Below are positions 36,526-46,495 of a stretch of DNA of 64,000 nucleotides, piece after piece (position 1 is the first letter of the stretch; each line of letters opens with the position of its first letter). The stretch is from Jiangella asiatica (lineage in GTDB: Bacteria > Actinomycetota > Actinomycetes > Jiangellales > Jiangellaceae), in contig NZ_SMKZ01000022.1 in assembly GCF_004349065.1 (NCBI RefSeq), forward strand, positions 1 to 64,000. Reading direction: 5' to 3'. The notes below the pieces were generated by a model, which saw only the letters and a program-made list of their open reading frames with translations, had not been told where the DNA came from and did no database searches. The position numbers and the translations under genes were made by a program.

Positions 36526-37046
36526 ATGGAGGTGGCGGGGACCCAGTAGCGCAGCTTGCCGTGGCGCTCGTCCTCGAACTCGCCGCCCGCGCTCTCGATG
36601 ACCTTGCGGGACGCGATGTTGTCAACGTCGCAGGTGACGAGCGCCGGGTCGATGCCGAGCTTGGCGCACCAGGGCATCGCCTGGCGGAGCATCGTGGTGG
36701 CGTGGCCCCGGCGGCGGGCGGTCGGGCGCACGTCGTACCCGATGTGGCCGCCGTAGTCGTGCAGCCACGGGGTGAGGCGGTGCCGGATGGACAGCCGGCC
36801 GATGAAGTACGTGCCGTCGATGTACCACAGGTGCGTGGACGGGACCATGCCGCGCGAGCGTGGTGCGTCGTCGTGCTCGTCCTCGAGCTGGCGGCGGACG
36901 TAGGCGGCGAAACCGTCGGGACGGACCATGTCGGCGAGCTGGAGGTCGTCGGCCCAGCGCGGCTCGTAGCCGGGCTCGCCGACGGCCTCGAGCCACGACT
37001 CGTGGACGTCGACGGTGGGGCGGACGAGTTCGGGCACGAGGTCCAT
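36519..37046 (-). CDS. GNAT-family N-acetyltransferase
   Basis: This 175-residue acetyltransferase has the acetyl-CoA motif IGYDVRPTARRRGHATTM near residue 110 and the downstream ALVTCDVDNIASRKVIESAG, typical of the RimJ/RimL-like and aminoglycoside-type GNATs. FIGRLSIRHRLTPWL precedes motif A as the usual strand pair. The acceptor is unknown. I chose ATG 37046 (MDLVPELVRP), with GGGG upstream; the longer frame would need TTG. The C-terminal residues and stop lie in the palindromic element shared with the fdhD downstream region. It is downstream of the O-methyltransferase gene on the same strand, but a hairpin separates them. Confidence 0.82.
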   Translation of the reverse strand: MDLVPELVRPTVDVHESWLEAVGEPGYEPRWADDLQLADMVRPDGFAAYVRRQLEDEHDDAPRSRGMVPSTHLWYIDGTYFIGRLSIRHRLTPWLHDYGGHIGYDVRPTARRRGHATTMLRQAMPWCAKLGIDPALVTCDVDNIASRKVIESAGGEFEDERHGKLRYWVPATSIP

Positions 37047-37085
37047 CGTGCCCCGATCAGGCAGGCTCAATCGACGGGATTCCGA

Positions 37086-37123
37086 TTTCCACCCGGACCC
37101 CGCCCGCGGCCACCGGGTGGGAA
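37086..37123 (-). terminator. Hairpin terminator after the O-methyltransferase gene
   Basis: TTTCCACCCGG (37086-37096) and CCGGGTGGGAA (37113-37123) pair at 10 of 11 positions with a 16-base loop. It lies six bases past the methyltransferase stop on the minus strand and 40 before the GNAT start. It is probably a factor-independent stop without a U-run. Confidence 0.6.
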
Positions 37124-37129
37124 GGGACG

Positions 37130-37783
37130 TCAGTCCGGACGCTTGACCGCGGCCAGCAGGCCGTCGCCGACCGGGAGCAGCGCCGGCACGAGGTCGTCGT
37201 TCTCGCGGACCAGGCGGCCGAGCTCGCGGATGGCGACGGTCTCGGGGTCACGCTGCGCGGAGTCGGCCACGCGATCGTGCCAGAGGGCGTTGTCGAAGGC
37301 GAGCGCACCGCCGGGGCGCAGCAGGCGCAGTGCCTGCTGCAAGTAGTCGCCGTACTCGGTCTTGTCGCCGTCACAGAAGACGAGGTCGTATGCGCCGTCG
37401 GTGAGACGCGGCAGCACCTCCAGCGCGGCGCCGGCGATCAGCCGGGTGCGGTTGGCCGCGATGCCGGCCTCGGTGAACGCCTCGCGGGCCAGCCGCTGGT
37501 GCTCGGACTCGATGTCGACGCTGGTGAGGACGCCGTCAGCGTGCATGCCGGAGAGAAGGTAGAGCCCGGACACGCCGGCGCCGGTGCCGACCTCGACGAC
37601 CGTGCGCGCGCCGAGCGCGGCGGCCAGCAACCGCAGAGCCGCACCACCGCCCTGGCCGATCGGGGTGGCGCCGACCTCGGCGGCGCGTTGCCGGGCGCGG
37701 CCGAGGATGTGGTCCTCGTCGAGGTAGGCCTCCGCAAAGGCCCACGACTCCGGGCTGATCGTCGTGCTGCTGCCCGCGGGCAT
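37130..37783 (-). CDS. O-methyltransferase (Rv1220c-like)
   Basis: This 217-residue class I SAM-dependent methyltransferase belongs to the catechol/caffeoyl-CoA O-methyltransferase group. The SAM-binding glycine loop is VVEVGTGAGVSGLYLL near residue 62; VDIESEHQRLA supplies the acidic ribose-binding residue and YDLVFCDGDKTEY the metal-ligand Asp. AGGAGG precedes the ATG at 37783; an in-frame start eight codons upstream is less likely. A homologue is divergent from sigE in mycobacteria, exactly as here. The substrate is not known. Confidence 0.85.
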   Translation of the reverse strand: MPAGSSTTISPESWAFAEAYLDEDHILGRARQRAAEVGATPIGQGGGAALRLLAAALGARTVVEVGTGAGVSGLYLLSGMHADGVLTSVDIESEHQRLAREAFTEAGIAANRTRLIAGAALEVLPRLTDGAYDLVFCDGDKTEYGDYLQQALRLLRPGGALAFDNALWHDRVADSAQRDPETVAIRELGRLVRENDDLVPALLPVGDGLLAAVKRPD

Positions 37784-37854
37784 GACGCCTCCTGCCAGTC
37801 CAGCCAATGGTCAGTGCTGAGCTTAGAGCGTCCGGCACCCCGCGCGGTGGACCC

Positions 37855-37882
37855 GGAACCCCCGGACCGGGTCGAATCGTTC
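37855..37882 (+). promoter_or_regulatory. sigE: Candidate ECF sigma promoter of sigE
   Basis: GGAACC at 37855-37860 is followed after 17 bases by CGTT (37878-37881). This matches the -35 GGAAC and -10 CGTT pattern of SigE-type ECF sigma factors, so sigE may transcribe itself. The predicted start is about 60 bases before the GTG at 37948. Confidence 0.5.
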
Positions 37883-37947
37883 CTGGGTCGAGGGAACGTC
37901 AGGAATAGATGGGGGGCTTCCCTGATTGGCCACGAAAGGGGCAATGG

Positions 37948-38595
37948 GTGACCATGGACGTAGCGCTCGCACCGGCGAGCCGTGTCGAGGGAGGTCCCGA
38001 GGTGGCTGACGCTGAGACCTGGACGCCGCCGAGCTGGGACGAAATCGTCCGTGAGCACTCGGCGCGCGTCTACCGGCTCGCCTACCGGCTGACCGGAAAC
38101 GCCCACGACGCCGAGGACCTCACTCAGGACGTGTTCGTCCGGGTCTTCCGTTCGCTGTCGTCCTACACCCCGGGCACGTTCGAGGGCTGGCTGCACCGCA
38201 TCACCACCAACCTGTTCCTCGACTCGGTGCGCCGCAAGCAGCGCATCCGGTTCGACGCCCTGGCCGACGATGCCGCCGAACGGTTGCACGGACGCGAGCC
38301 CACGCCCGAGCGCGTGGTCGCCGACCGGATGCTCGACGCGGACATCCAGCGAGCTCTCGAGGCACTGCCGCCGGACTTCCGGGCCGCGGTGGTGCTCTGC
38401 GACATCGAGGGCCTGTCGTACGAAGAGATCGCGGCGACCCTGGGCATCAAGCTGGGCACCGTCCGCAGCCGCATCCACCGTGGACGGGCACAGTTGCGGG
38501 CGGCGCTGGACCACCGCGCGCCTGACGATGCCAGCGCTCTCGAGGCTGAGCAGCCTGGGGCCGACGCGCCGCGCGAACACGGAGATCCGGCATGA
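37948..38595 (+). CDS. sigE: ECF sigma factor SigE
   Basis: This 215-residue ECF sigma factor controls the envelope-stress response in actinobacteria. Region 2 is at about residues 35-105 ([20 protein letters not shown]) and region 4 at 140-195 ([21 protein letters not shown] then [17 protein letters not shown]). The GTG at 37948 has AAAGGGG upstream; ATG at 37954 is an alternative. The stop overlaps the next start as ATGA, coupling it to its anti-sigma factor. The following genes encode an RseB-like protein, HtrA and TatB, the conserved mycobacterial sigE neighbourhood. A candidate self-dependent promoter lies about 70-90 bases upstream. Confidence 0.92.
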   Translation: MTMDVALAPASRVEGGPEVADAETWTPPSWDEIVREHSARVYRLAYRLTGNAHDAEDLTQDVFVRVFRSLSSYTPGTFEGWLHRITTNLFLDSVRRKQRIRFDALADDAAERLHGREPTPERVVADRMLDADIQRALEALPPDFRAAVVLCDIEGLSYEEIAATLGIKLGTVRSRIHRGRAQLRAALDHRAPDDASALEAEQPGADAPREHGDPA

Positions 38596-39164
38596 AACAT
38601 CTCGACGAGCGGATCAGCGATCTCGTCGACGACCGCCTCGAACACGATGAACGCGACCGTGCTCTGGTCCACCTGACTGTCTGCGCGCAATGCCGCGAGG
38701 CCGTCGAGCTGGAGCGCGACGCGAAGAACGCCCTGCGATCCCTGCCCGACGCGCAGCCGTCGGAGCGGCTGGTCCAGAAGCTCCTGCTCCTGGCCGAGCC
38801 CGGCGAGCCGCTGCCGCCGCCGGCCGCAGACTCCCACCCCGCCCCGGTGGCGGCATGGCGCCCACGCGACACCCGCCCCGTCGCCGGTCCGAAGTTCGGC
38901 CGCGGCCCGGAACGGTCGCCACGCCGGGTGCGCGTCGTCCGGGTGGCGGCGCTGGGCATGTGTACCACCGGCGCGATGCTGGTCCTGCTCGCCTCGCTCG
39001 GCGGCCCGTCCGACTCGCCCGACACGCCCGAGGCGCCGGTCAGCGTGGTCCCGCCGCTGGAGGAGTTCACCGAAGAGCACGCCCGGTCCACCGGCGTCCT
39101 GCCGTTCGCCGAGCCGGCGCCCTTCCTCGTCACCCCGAGCGCCACCGTGGGGGACGGCTGGTGA
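38592..39164 (+). CDS. rseA: Zinc-finger anti-sigma factor RseA-like
   Basis: This 190-residue anti-sigma factor holds SigE inactive. The N-terminal ZAS motif H-x3-C-x2-C is [11 protein letters not shown] near residues 24-34, preceded by [15 protein letters not shown] hydrophobic stretch ([21 protein letters not shown], given in part: [17 protein letters not shown]) near 120-138 may anchor it in the membrane. The C-terminal part is Pro/Glu-rich and probably outside. In mycobacteria RseA is released by redox and by phosphorylation-dependent ClpC1P2 degradation; only the zinc motif is visible here. ATGA overlap with sigE and a GTGA overlap with the next gene make one translationally coupled unit. 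Confidence 0.88.
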   Translation: MKHLDERISDLVDDRLEHDERDRALVHLTVCAQCREAVELERDAKNALRSLPDAQPSERLVQKLLLLAEPGEPLPPPAADSHPAPVAAWRPRDTRPVAGPKFGRGPERSPRRVRVVRVAALGMCTTGAMLVLLASLGGPSDSPDTPEAPVSVVPPLEEFTEEHARSTGVLPFAEPAPFLVTPSATVGDGW

Positions 39165-40273
39165 GCTTCGGCCACCGCGCAGGCACCGGTGTGGCAGGCG
39201 GACTCGCCGCTCTCGTCGTACCGGTACTCGCCGTGCCCCTGCTGGTCAGCGCGCTGGCCGTGTTCGTCCAGGCCCCGCTGGCCTCGTCGCGCGACACCGG
39301 CGACGACCCCCGTGCCGTCGAGCTGCTGCGCCAGTCGGCCAGTTCGGCCGAGCGCGTCTCCTACAGCGGCACCCAGTACGTCTCCACCTGGTCCGCGCTG
39401 GCCAAGTCCGCTGCCGCCACCAGCGCCGTCGTCCAGGTGCGGCACGAGGCCGGCGGGTCCACCGAGATCAGCCTGCACGACCGCCAGACCGCCATCCTCG
39501 ACGGCCGCACCGCCACCCGGTGGCTGGCCGGCGACGGCCCGGCCGACCTCCTGCTCGGCGCCTACACCGTCCGGCTGGCCGGCGAGGACCAGGTGGCCGG
39601 GCGGCACACCGACGTCGTCGAGGCGCGCCGGCAGGACGGCTCGGTCGCGGCCAGGCTGTGGATCGACCGCGAGACGGCCCTGCCGCTGCGGCGCGAGGCG
39701 TTCGACGATGACGGCTACCCGCTCAGTGCCAGCGCGTTCGTCGAGGTCAACATCGGCACCTCCGGCCACTGCTGCAAGACCGGTGCCGGCACCGCGGTCG
39801 ACGAGGTCGACACGTTCGACACCGACGAGTCGATGCTGCGCTGGAACGACATCGCCGAGCTGCGCGACGAGGGCTGGCACTGCCCGGGCGAGATCGCCGA
39901 CGGCATGGTCCTCTACGAGGCACGCCAGGTCGGCGACGCCATCCAGCTCAGCTACTCCGACGGCGTCATGACGGTATCGGTGTTCGAGCAGGTCGGCTGG
40001 CTCGACCCGGAGAAGCTTGAGGGCTACCAGACCGCCGACTACGGCGACGGGGTCGTGTACACGCGCCCCGGCCCACCGGCGCGGCTGATGTGGTCCAGCG
40101 GCGACCGCGTCATCACCGTCGTCGCCGAGGCTCCGCTCGACGTCGTCGGCGACCTGCTCGACGCGCTGCCGCCGGAGCCGGCCGCCCAGCCGCAGGAGGA
40201 CAAGGACGGCTTCCTCGACCGCATCGGTCGCGGCGCCGGGCGAGTCGGCTCGTGGCTCAACCCCTTCGACTGA
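39161..40273 (+). CDS. RseB/MucB-like sigma regulatory protein
   Basis: This 370-residue protein has one N-terminal membrane helix (about 12-42) and a large outer domain that begins with a MucB/RseB-like lipid-sensor fold: SYSGTQYVSTWSALAK, WLAGDGPADLLLGAYTV, RLWIDRETALPLRREAFD. In enterobacteria RseB shields the anti-sigma factor from proteolysis. A like role at the outer face of RseA is inferred from coupling (GTGA overlap with rseA). SGHCCKTG contains a vicinal Cys pair that might be redox-active, and HC near residue 245 another Cys. Mycobacteria do not have this gene between rseA and htrA as far as I recall, so the module is larger here. Confidence 0.78.
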   Translation: MSFGHRAGTGVAGGLAALVVPVLAVPLLVSALAVFVQAPLASSRDTGDDPRAVELLRQSASSAERVSYSGTQYVSTWSALAKSAAATSAVVQVRHEAGGSTEISLHDRQTAILDGRTATRWLAGDGPADLLLGAYTVRLAGEDQVAGRHTDVVEARRQDGSVAARLWIDRETALPLRREAFDDDGYPLSASAFVEVNIGTSGHCCKTGAGTAVDEVDTFDTDESMLRWNDIAELRDEGWHCPGEIADGMVLYEARQVGDAIQLSYSDGVMTVSVFEQVGWLDPEKLEGYQTADYGDGVVYTRPGPPARLMWSSGDRVITVVAEAPLDVVGDLLDALPPEPAAQPQEDKDGFLDRIGRGAGRVGSWLNPFD

Positions 40274-40330
40274 CCGCGGTGGGACGAACCGGACCGTGCG
40301 TCCGGCCCGATCGACGTGGAGAATGACGGC

Positions 40331-41683
<1,353 letters not shown>

Positions 41684-41740
41684 CGTGCAACGTACTCTTG
41701 GTCGGACGGATGCACGCATGCCACGACGTGGGGGCCGGTA

Positions 41741-42721
41741 GTGTTCGACATTGGGATCGGCGAGGTGTTCGTCCTGCTCGTCGTGGCCCTGCTGGTCTTC
41801 GGTCCGGATCGGCTGCCGGAGATGGCCCGCCAGGCCGCATCGTTCATCCGCGACCTGCGGACCATGGTGGCCAATGCCCGCCGCGATCTCTCCGGCAGCG
41901 TCGGTGACCTCGGCATCGACAAGGACGACCTGAAGACGCTGGCCGACCTGCGCAACCCCAAGTCGTTCGTGCGCAGCAAGGTCCTCGACGGCGTCGACCT
42001 CGGCCTGGACGACATCGGCCTCGACGACGAGCCGAAGTCGCGCAACGGCGCGGCGAAGAAGACCAGCCAGAGCCGCAAGAGCTCCACCTCGCACGAACAG
42101 CCGCCGCCAGACCCGGTGCCGGTTGACACCGACGGCGGCAGCGCGAGCGCCAAGGCCGCTACCGGTACGGCCGGCGCAGACGCCTCGGCGGCATCGACCT
42201 CGTCGTCCACCGCATCGGCGTCCTCGTCCGCCGTTGGCTCACCCGAGGCGTCGGCGGACGCGAGCCCCCCAGCCGCTGGCGCGGCCCGCAAGACCACGGC
42301 CAGCAAGACCAGCGCGGCCCGCAAGTCCACGGCCAGCAAGACCAGCGCGGCCCGCAAGTCCACGGCCAGCAAGTCCACGGCCAGCAAGTCCACGGCCAGC
42401 AAGTCCACGGCCAGCAAGTCCACGGCCAGCAAGTCCACGGCCAGTAAGACCACGGCCAGTAAGACCACGGCCAGCAAGACCAGCGCTGCCCGAAAAACGA
42501 GCGCCGCGCGCAAGACAGCTGCTGCCGACAGTGCGGGCGCCGCAGCCAAGACCAGCACTGCCCGCAAGGCCGCCGCGGCCGGCACGGCTCCTGCCGCCGG
42601 CACTGCCAATGGCGGTGACGCAGCCGGCGCGGCCGGAGGTACGGACGTGGACGGCGGGATCGTTGCCGGCGTCGCCCCCGGCGGCGAGTCGCCTCCGCGC
42701 TTCGACCCCGACGCGACCTGA
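41741..42721 (+). CDS. tatB: TatB with a long H1-like Lys/Ala/Ser/Thr tail
   Basis: TatB is the substrate-receptor subunit of the twin-arginine translocase. Residues 1-60 are typical: FDIGIGEVFVLLVVALLVFG is the membrane helix, with the conserved Glu at 8 and Pro-Glu after it, then an amphipathic helix (FIRDLRTMVANARRDL). The protein is 326 residues, about twice the common bacterial length. Residues about 180-270 are built from STASK pentapeptides and KTSAARKSTAS units, so the tail resembles histone H1 or the basic tails of mycobacterial HupB. It should be disordered and cytoplasmic. The GTG start at 41741 is the only one before the helix. Confidence 0.9.
   Translation: MFDIGIGEVFVLLVVALLVFGPDRLPEMARQAASFIRDLRTMVANARRDLSGSVGDLGIDKDDLKTLADLRNPKSFVRSKVLDGVDLGLDDIGLDDEPKSRNGAAKKTSQSRKSSTSHEQPPPDPVPVDTDGGSASAKAATGTAGADASAASTSSSTASASSSAVGSPEASADASPPAAGAARKTTASKTSAARKSTASKTSAARKSTASKSTASKSTASKSTASKSTASKSTASKTTASKTTASKTSAARKTSAARKTAAADSAGAAAKTSTARKAAAAGTAPAAGTANGGDAAGAAGGTDVDGGIVAGVAPGGESPPRFDPDAT
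42356..42475 (+). repeat. tatB: Eight 15-bp tandem repeats in tatB
   Basis: Eight units of 15 bases run head to tail. The first six are AAGTCCACGGCCAG plus C or T; the last two have AAGACC. Each encodes K-S/T-T-A-S. Directly upstream, a 33-base unit (KTSAARKSTAS) occurs twice. The near-identity at DNA level suggests recent slippage, so the copy number may vary between strains. Confidence 0.92.
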
Positions 42722-42759
42722 GCAGGTTCTGTCGCGACGCTCCTCGCGGCACCCGACAC

Positions 42760-43030
42760 CCTTGATCATGTTCCCCCGCGGTCTCCTCGGCGGCTGTCGT
42801 CTGAGTCGCCGTTGCCGTTCGTCCAAGCGCAAGATCTGCTGTGCCGCGTGCATGGCTCGCTGACGGTGACCCTGGCTCGCTGAAAGCGACCAGCTGCGCC
42901 GGATATGCCCGGTTCGTGGAGCGCTTCAGTGTGCCAGGCGTTCGCGAGCCCGCGGATTCTCCGGTCGGCGCCGCGGTCGCCGGACTTGCGCGCCTGCGTC
43001 GTCGGCGACCGCAAAGGAACATGATCAAGG
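42760..43030. repeat. 271-base segment bounded by 15-bp inverted repeats
   Basis: CCTTGATCATGTTCC (42760-42774) and its exact complement (43016-43030) bound 241 bases with no convincing gene. The ends are of the same TGATCA-containing kind as the short palindromes, but the interior is longer and contains a direct repeat, TGGCTCGCTGA. It may be a non-autonomous mobile segment or two half-elements. The rest of the 738-base gap up to 43459 holds a further half-element (ATGATCAAGG, 43296-43305) and the GntR operator; no gene was seen. Confidence 0.65.
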
Positions 43031-43357
43031 CATCGGCGGTGGAACCACGCCTTCGATCCGCGTCGACCCGCGGCCGGCCCTCTGGCCAGGCAGCGGTGCG
43101 AGATGGGTGTGCCAGCAACGTGAGGGCACCGTCGCGCCCGCGACAACGACGCCGCACCGTTGCCGCATCCATCTCACACCCAAGCTTGCTGGCCGCCGCG
43201 GAGTGGCGCCTGGACGCCGCCGCCGACGTCGCCCGCGGAGGTGGTTAATGCGGGCACGGTCGATGACGCAACCACCAGGGTGGGGTCGATCGCCGATGAT
43301 CAAGGGCTGGGGCGTCGGGGTTTGTTGCGATTGGATCACGAGGCCTCGACGCGGAAA

Positions 43358-43377
43358 ATCACCTAGTGATCTAATCA
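43358..43377 (+). promoter_or_regulatory. Overlapping inverted repeats, putative GntR operator
   Basis: ATCAC-CTA-GTGAT (43358-43370) overlaps TGAT-CTA-ATCA (43367-43377); both have perfect arms around the same CTA centre. The site lies 80-100 bases before the GntR gene in a locally A/T-rich stretch, as expected for autoregulation of the cluster. Confidence 0.55.
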
Positions 43378-43459
43378 ATTCCACGCCGGGCGTCCGTCGA
43401 CGCTCGCTCCAGGCGCCCGGCGTACATCGATCGCAACGCTCGCAGTCGAGGGGACGCCG

Positions 43460-44167
43460 GTGAACGTGGGTGACGTGAGCCGCCGCACCCTGGCGGACGA
43501 GCTCGCCACCGGCGTGGTCGAACTGATCCGTGAGCAGCGCCTCGAGCCCGGCGGCCAGCTCGACACGGTCCGTACGCTCGCCACCAGGTTCTCCGTCGCC
43601 GTCCCGACCATGCGGGAGGCGCTGCGCCGGCTGGAGGCGATGGGGGTCGTCGTGCTGCGGCACGGGTCCGGGGTGTACGTGGGCGAGAACGTGGGCCGCT
43701 CGGTGCTGCCGAATCCGCACAGCCCCATCCTCACCGGTGAGCGCCTGATCGACCTGCTCGAGGCGCGGCGGACCATCGAGCCGCCGATCGCCGCGATGGC
43801 CGCCACCGTCCGCGATCCCGACGGTGTGGCCCGGCTGACCGAGACGCTCGACGAGGCCGAGCAGTGCTTGCGCCTGCACGACGAGCGGCTCTGGATCGTC
43901 AACCTCGAGTTCCACCGCGCCCTGGCGCAGGCCTCCGGCAACACCGTCCTGGCCGAAGTGGTCGACTCGATCGTGCTGGTCCACGCGCAGGAGCAGCGCG
44001 AGATCCTGCGGCTGCACGGCGACGAGTCCGAGGACTTCGCCGAGCACCAGCGGATCATCCGGGCCGTGGTCGACGGGAGCGCCGACGAGGCCTTCGGGGC
44101 GACGCACGAGCACCTGACGAACGTCATCGACGTGATAAGAGCTCGCAACCTCGGCTCCGAACATTGA
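43460..44167 (+). CDS. FadR-type GntR transcriptional regulator
   Basis: This 235-residue regulator has a GntR winged helix (residues about 8-75: DTVRTLATRFSVAVPTMREA then LRRLEAMGVVVLRHGSGVYV) and a helical FCD ligand-binding domain (about 90-225), whose metal-binding pattern is seen in the Asp/His residues NLEFHRALAQASGN and DEHQRIIRAV (here EHQRIIRAV). FadR-type members usually sense sugar acids or other carboxylates, in keeping with the acid-sugar dehydratase later in the cluster. The start is GTG at 43460. It is probably the repressor of the transport and catabolic genes that follow in the same direction. Confidence 0.87.
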   Translation: MNVGDVSRRTLADELATGVVELIREQRLEPGGQLDTVRTLATRFSVAVPTMREALRRLEAMGVVVLRHGSGVYVGENVGRSVLPNPHSPILTGERLIDLLEARRTIEPPIAAMAATVRDPDGVARLTETLDEAEQCLRLHDERLWIVNLEFHRALAQASGNTVLAEVVDSIVLVHAQEQREILRLHGDESEDFAEHQRIIRAVVDGSADEAFGATHEHLTNVIDVIRARNLGSEH

Positions 44168-44255
44168 GCACTCGTCGGACATACTGACGTGTCACGATCG
44201 CGTGCCGATCGGTTATTTCAAAAGTCAAGTATTCACAACAACGAGGTGGTCGAAC

Positions 44256-45518
44256 GTGAGACTCCGTTACAGCGGGGCGGTCGCTGCCCTGGCAGCGTCG
44301 GCGCTCGTCCTGGCCGCGTGCGGCGGCGATGGCGACGACGAAGCTGCCGAGGCGCCGGGCACCGTGGCCTTCTACACCGACAAGGCCGCATGGGAACCAC
44401 AGTTCCTCGAGGTGTCCGACGTGTCCGAGAGCAGCCTGGGTCTGGGCCTGGACTTCACCGGCTACTCCGACGCCGACCAGTACTCGGCCTTCATCCGGCA
44501 GGCGTTCCGCACCGACGAGAAGCCCGAGCTGTTCACCTGGCACACCGGCAGCGAGCTGGAGGACCTGGTCGCCGAGGGTCTGGTGGCGCCGACGACGGAC
44601 ATCTGGCAGGCCGCGATCGACAACGGCGATGTCCCTGAGGCAATGCGCGAGTACTTCACCGTCGGCGAAGATCAGTACTGCGTCCCGATGAACGCCGCCT
44701 ACTGGGTCATGTACTACAACAAGGCGATCTTCGACGAGCACGGTCTGGCCGAGCCGACCAGCTGGGCCGAGCTGATGACCGCCGCCGACACCCTGCTGGC
44801 CGCGGGCGTCACGCCGTTCTACGAGACGAACATCCTGTTCTCGTTCGTCTGGTTCCAGACCCTGCTGGCCGGCACCGACCCGGAGCTGTACAACGCGCTG
44901 TCCAGCGGCGAGGCCAGCTACACCGACCCCGGCGTCGTCGAGGTGATGAACCAGTGGCGGGGGATGCTCGAGGCCGGCTACTTCGGTGACCCGGGCGACC
45001 AGACCACGCCGCAGGACCAGCTGAAGAACGGCACCGTCGCGATGATCAACTTCGGGACGTTCCTCAGCGGCCAGCTGAACAGCGTGGACATGGTGTCCGG
45101 CACCGACTACGACTTCTTCATCATCCCGAACGTCAACGCCGAGCTCCCGCAGACGTCGCTGATCTTCGAGACTGGCCCGATGTGCACCGCCGAGGAGGCG
45201 GAGAACCGCGACACCGCACTGCAGTATGCCGACTGGTGGATGAGCGAGGAGGCGCAGACGGCGTGGGCCAACGCCCGCGGTGACGTGTCCTTCAACCCGA
45301 AGGCACTGGTCAACGACGAGCAACTGGCGGCTCTCAACGAGGAGGCCAGCGCCGAGTCCTACCTGCTGCTGGAGCGGTACTTCGAGGCGACGCCGGTGCC
45401 GGTGCTGGCCGCCGCGCTGGACGGCTTCAGTGCGTTCGTCACCAACCCGGGCGACCCGATGCCGATCCTGGAGACCATCCAGGCCGAGGCGGACGCCTAC
45501 TGGAGCAGCCAGGGCTGA
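44256..45518 (+). CDS. ABC sugar-transporter solute-binding lipoprotein
   Basis: This 420-residue lipoprotein is the extracellular binding subunit of a CUT1-type carbohydrate importer. The signal peptide ends in the lipobox LVLAACGG (Cys about residue 22). The mature part has the family-1 pattern: NAAYWVMYYNKAIFDEHGL, TSWAELMTAADTL and a C-terminal YADWWMSEEAQTAWA. The GTG at 44256 has GAGGTGG seven bases upstream. A longer frame from 44202 would hide the signal peptide. The ligand is unknown. Two permease genes follow after 38 bases. No ATPase is in the cluster, so a shared MsiK-type ATPase elsewhere in the genome is expected. Confidence 0.9.
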   Translation: MRLRYSGAVAALAASALVLAACGGDGDDEAAEAPGTVAFYTDKAAWEPQFLEVSDVSESSLGLGLDFTGYSDADQYSAFIRQAFRTDEKPELFTWHTGSELEDLVAEGLVAPTTDIWQAAIDNGDVPEAMREYFTVGEDQYCVPMNAAYWVMYYNKAIFDEHGLAEPTSWAELMTAADTLLAAGVTPFYETNILFSFVWFQTLLAGTDPELYNALSSGEASYTDPGVVEVMNQWRGMLEAGYFGDPGDQTTPQDQLKNGTVAMINFGTFLSGQLNSVDMVSGTDYDFFIIPNVNAELPQTSLIFETGPMCTAEEAENRDTALQYADWWMSEEAQTAWANARGDVSFNPKALVNDEQLAALNEEASAESYLLLERYFEATPVPVLAAALDGFSAFVTNPGDPMPILETIQAEADAYWSSQG

Positions 45519-45556
45519 TCCGGCACGCGAGGACGAAGCACGGGAGGAGTTGACCG

Positions 45557-46495
45557 ATGTCCGGGCTGGCCGTCGCCGCGCCTGAACAGACACCCGAGCA
45601 CCCGACGGCGGCGTCGCGCCGGCGCCGTCGCGGGTCGTACCGATGGTCCGCGCGGGCGTTCAGCCTGCCGGCGGTGCTCGTGGTGGCGGTGCTGCTGTAT
45701 CTGCCGTTCCTGTGGACGACGTGGATCAGCTTCACCGAGTACAACGGTCTCGGCTCACCGTCGTGGGTCGGCCTGGACAACTACCGCGACATGTTCGCGG
45801 ATCCCAACTTCACCACCTCGCTGCGCAACACCCTGATCTGGGTCGTCGGCACCATCACGGTGCCGGTCAGCCTGGGTCTGCTGATCGCGGTGCTGTCGCA
45901 CGGGATGCGGTTCGGCAGCTGGTTCCGGCTGCCGTTCCTCATCCCGTACGCGATCTCCGGCGTCGCCGTCGGCGTCGTCTGGCGGTTCGTGCTCCAAAAC
46001 GGCGGCGGGCTGAGCCAGGCGCTGGACGCTCTCGGCCTGCCCGGTGCCGACTCCCGCTGGCTGCTGGACGCGCCGATGAACACGCTGGTGATGATCGGGG
46101 CCGCCGCCTGGCAGCAGACCGGCGTGAACGCGCTGCTGTTCGTCATAGGGCTGCAGTCGATCCCGCGGGAGCCGATCGAGGCGGCCAAGCTCGACGGTGC
46201 CTCCGGCTGGCGGATGTTCCGGCACATGCACTGGCCGATGCTGCGCCCCCTGACCACGGTCGTCGTCGGGCTGTCGCTGGTGGCCAGCCTGAAGACGTTC
46301 GACATCATCTGGGTGATGACCAAGGGCGGGCCTGGCCGCAACTCCGAGACGCTCGCGGTCACCATGTACGAGGAGACGTTCGTGACCAGCGCCTACGGGG
46401 CCGGCTCGGCGGTCGCGGTGTTCCTGACCGTCGTGACGTTCATCGCCGCCATCACCTACCTGCGCCGCCAGCTGTCGACCGAGAGGACGGTGTGA
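45557..46495 (+). CDS. ABC sugar-transporter permease, MalF-like
   Basis: This 312-residue inner-membrane subunit has about six helices after a basic N-terminus (SRRRRRGSYRW). The EAA loop that contacts the ATPase is EAAKLDGASGWRMFRHMHWP near residue 215. The pattern GLDNYRDMF after the first helix is typical of the first permease of CUT1 importers. The ATG at 45557 has GGAGGAG upstream. Its stop overlaps the start of the second permease gene (46492-46495). It should pair with that protein to import the substrate bound by the upstream lipoprotein. Confidence 0.92.
   Translation: MSGLAVAAPEQTPEHPTAASRRRRRGSYRWSARAFSLPAVLVVAVLLYLPFLWTTWISFTEYNGLGSPSWVGLDNYRDMFADPNFTTSLRNTLIWVVGTITVPVSLGLLIAVLSHGMRFGSWFRLPFLIPYAISGVAVGVVWRFVLQNGGGLSQALDALGLPGADSRWLLDAPMNTLVMIGAAAWQQTGVNALLFVIGLQSIPREPIEAAKLDGASGWRMFRHMHWPMLRPLTTVVVGLSLVASLKTFDIIWVMTKGGPGRNSETLAVTMYEETFVTSAYGAGSAVAVFLTVVTFIAAITYLRRQLSTERTV

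Noticed and set aside
42303-42475. Possible CRISPR-like array
   Set aside because: The repeats are contiguous with no unique spacers, are 15 bp long, and are in frame inside tatB.
42123-43172. Minus- and plus-strand frames over the tatB repeats that give PWTCWPWTC- or ARPASPRP-like repeats
   Set aside because: They are other-frame readings of the 15-bp tandem repeat; only the TatB frame continues from a real domain.
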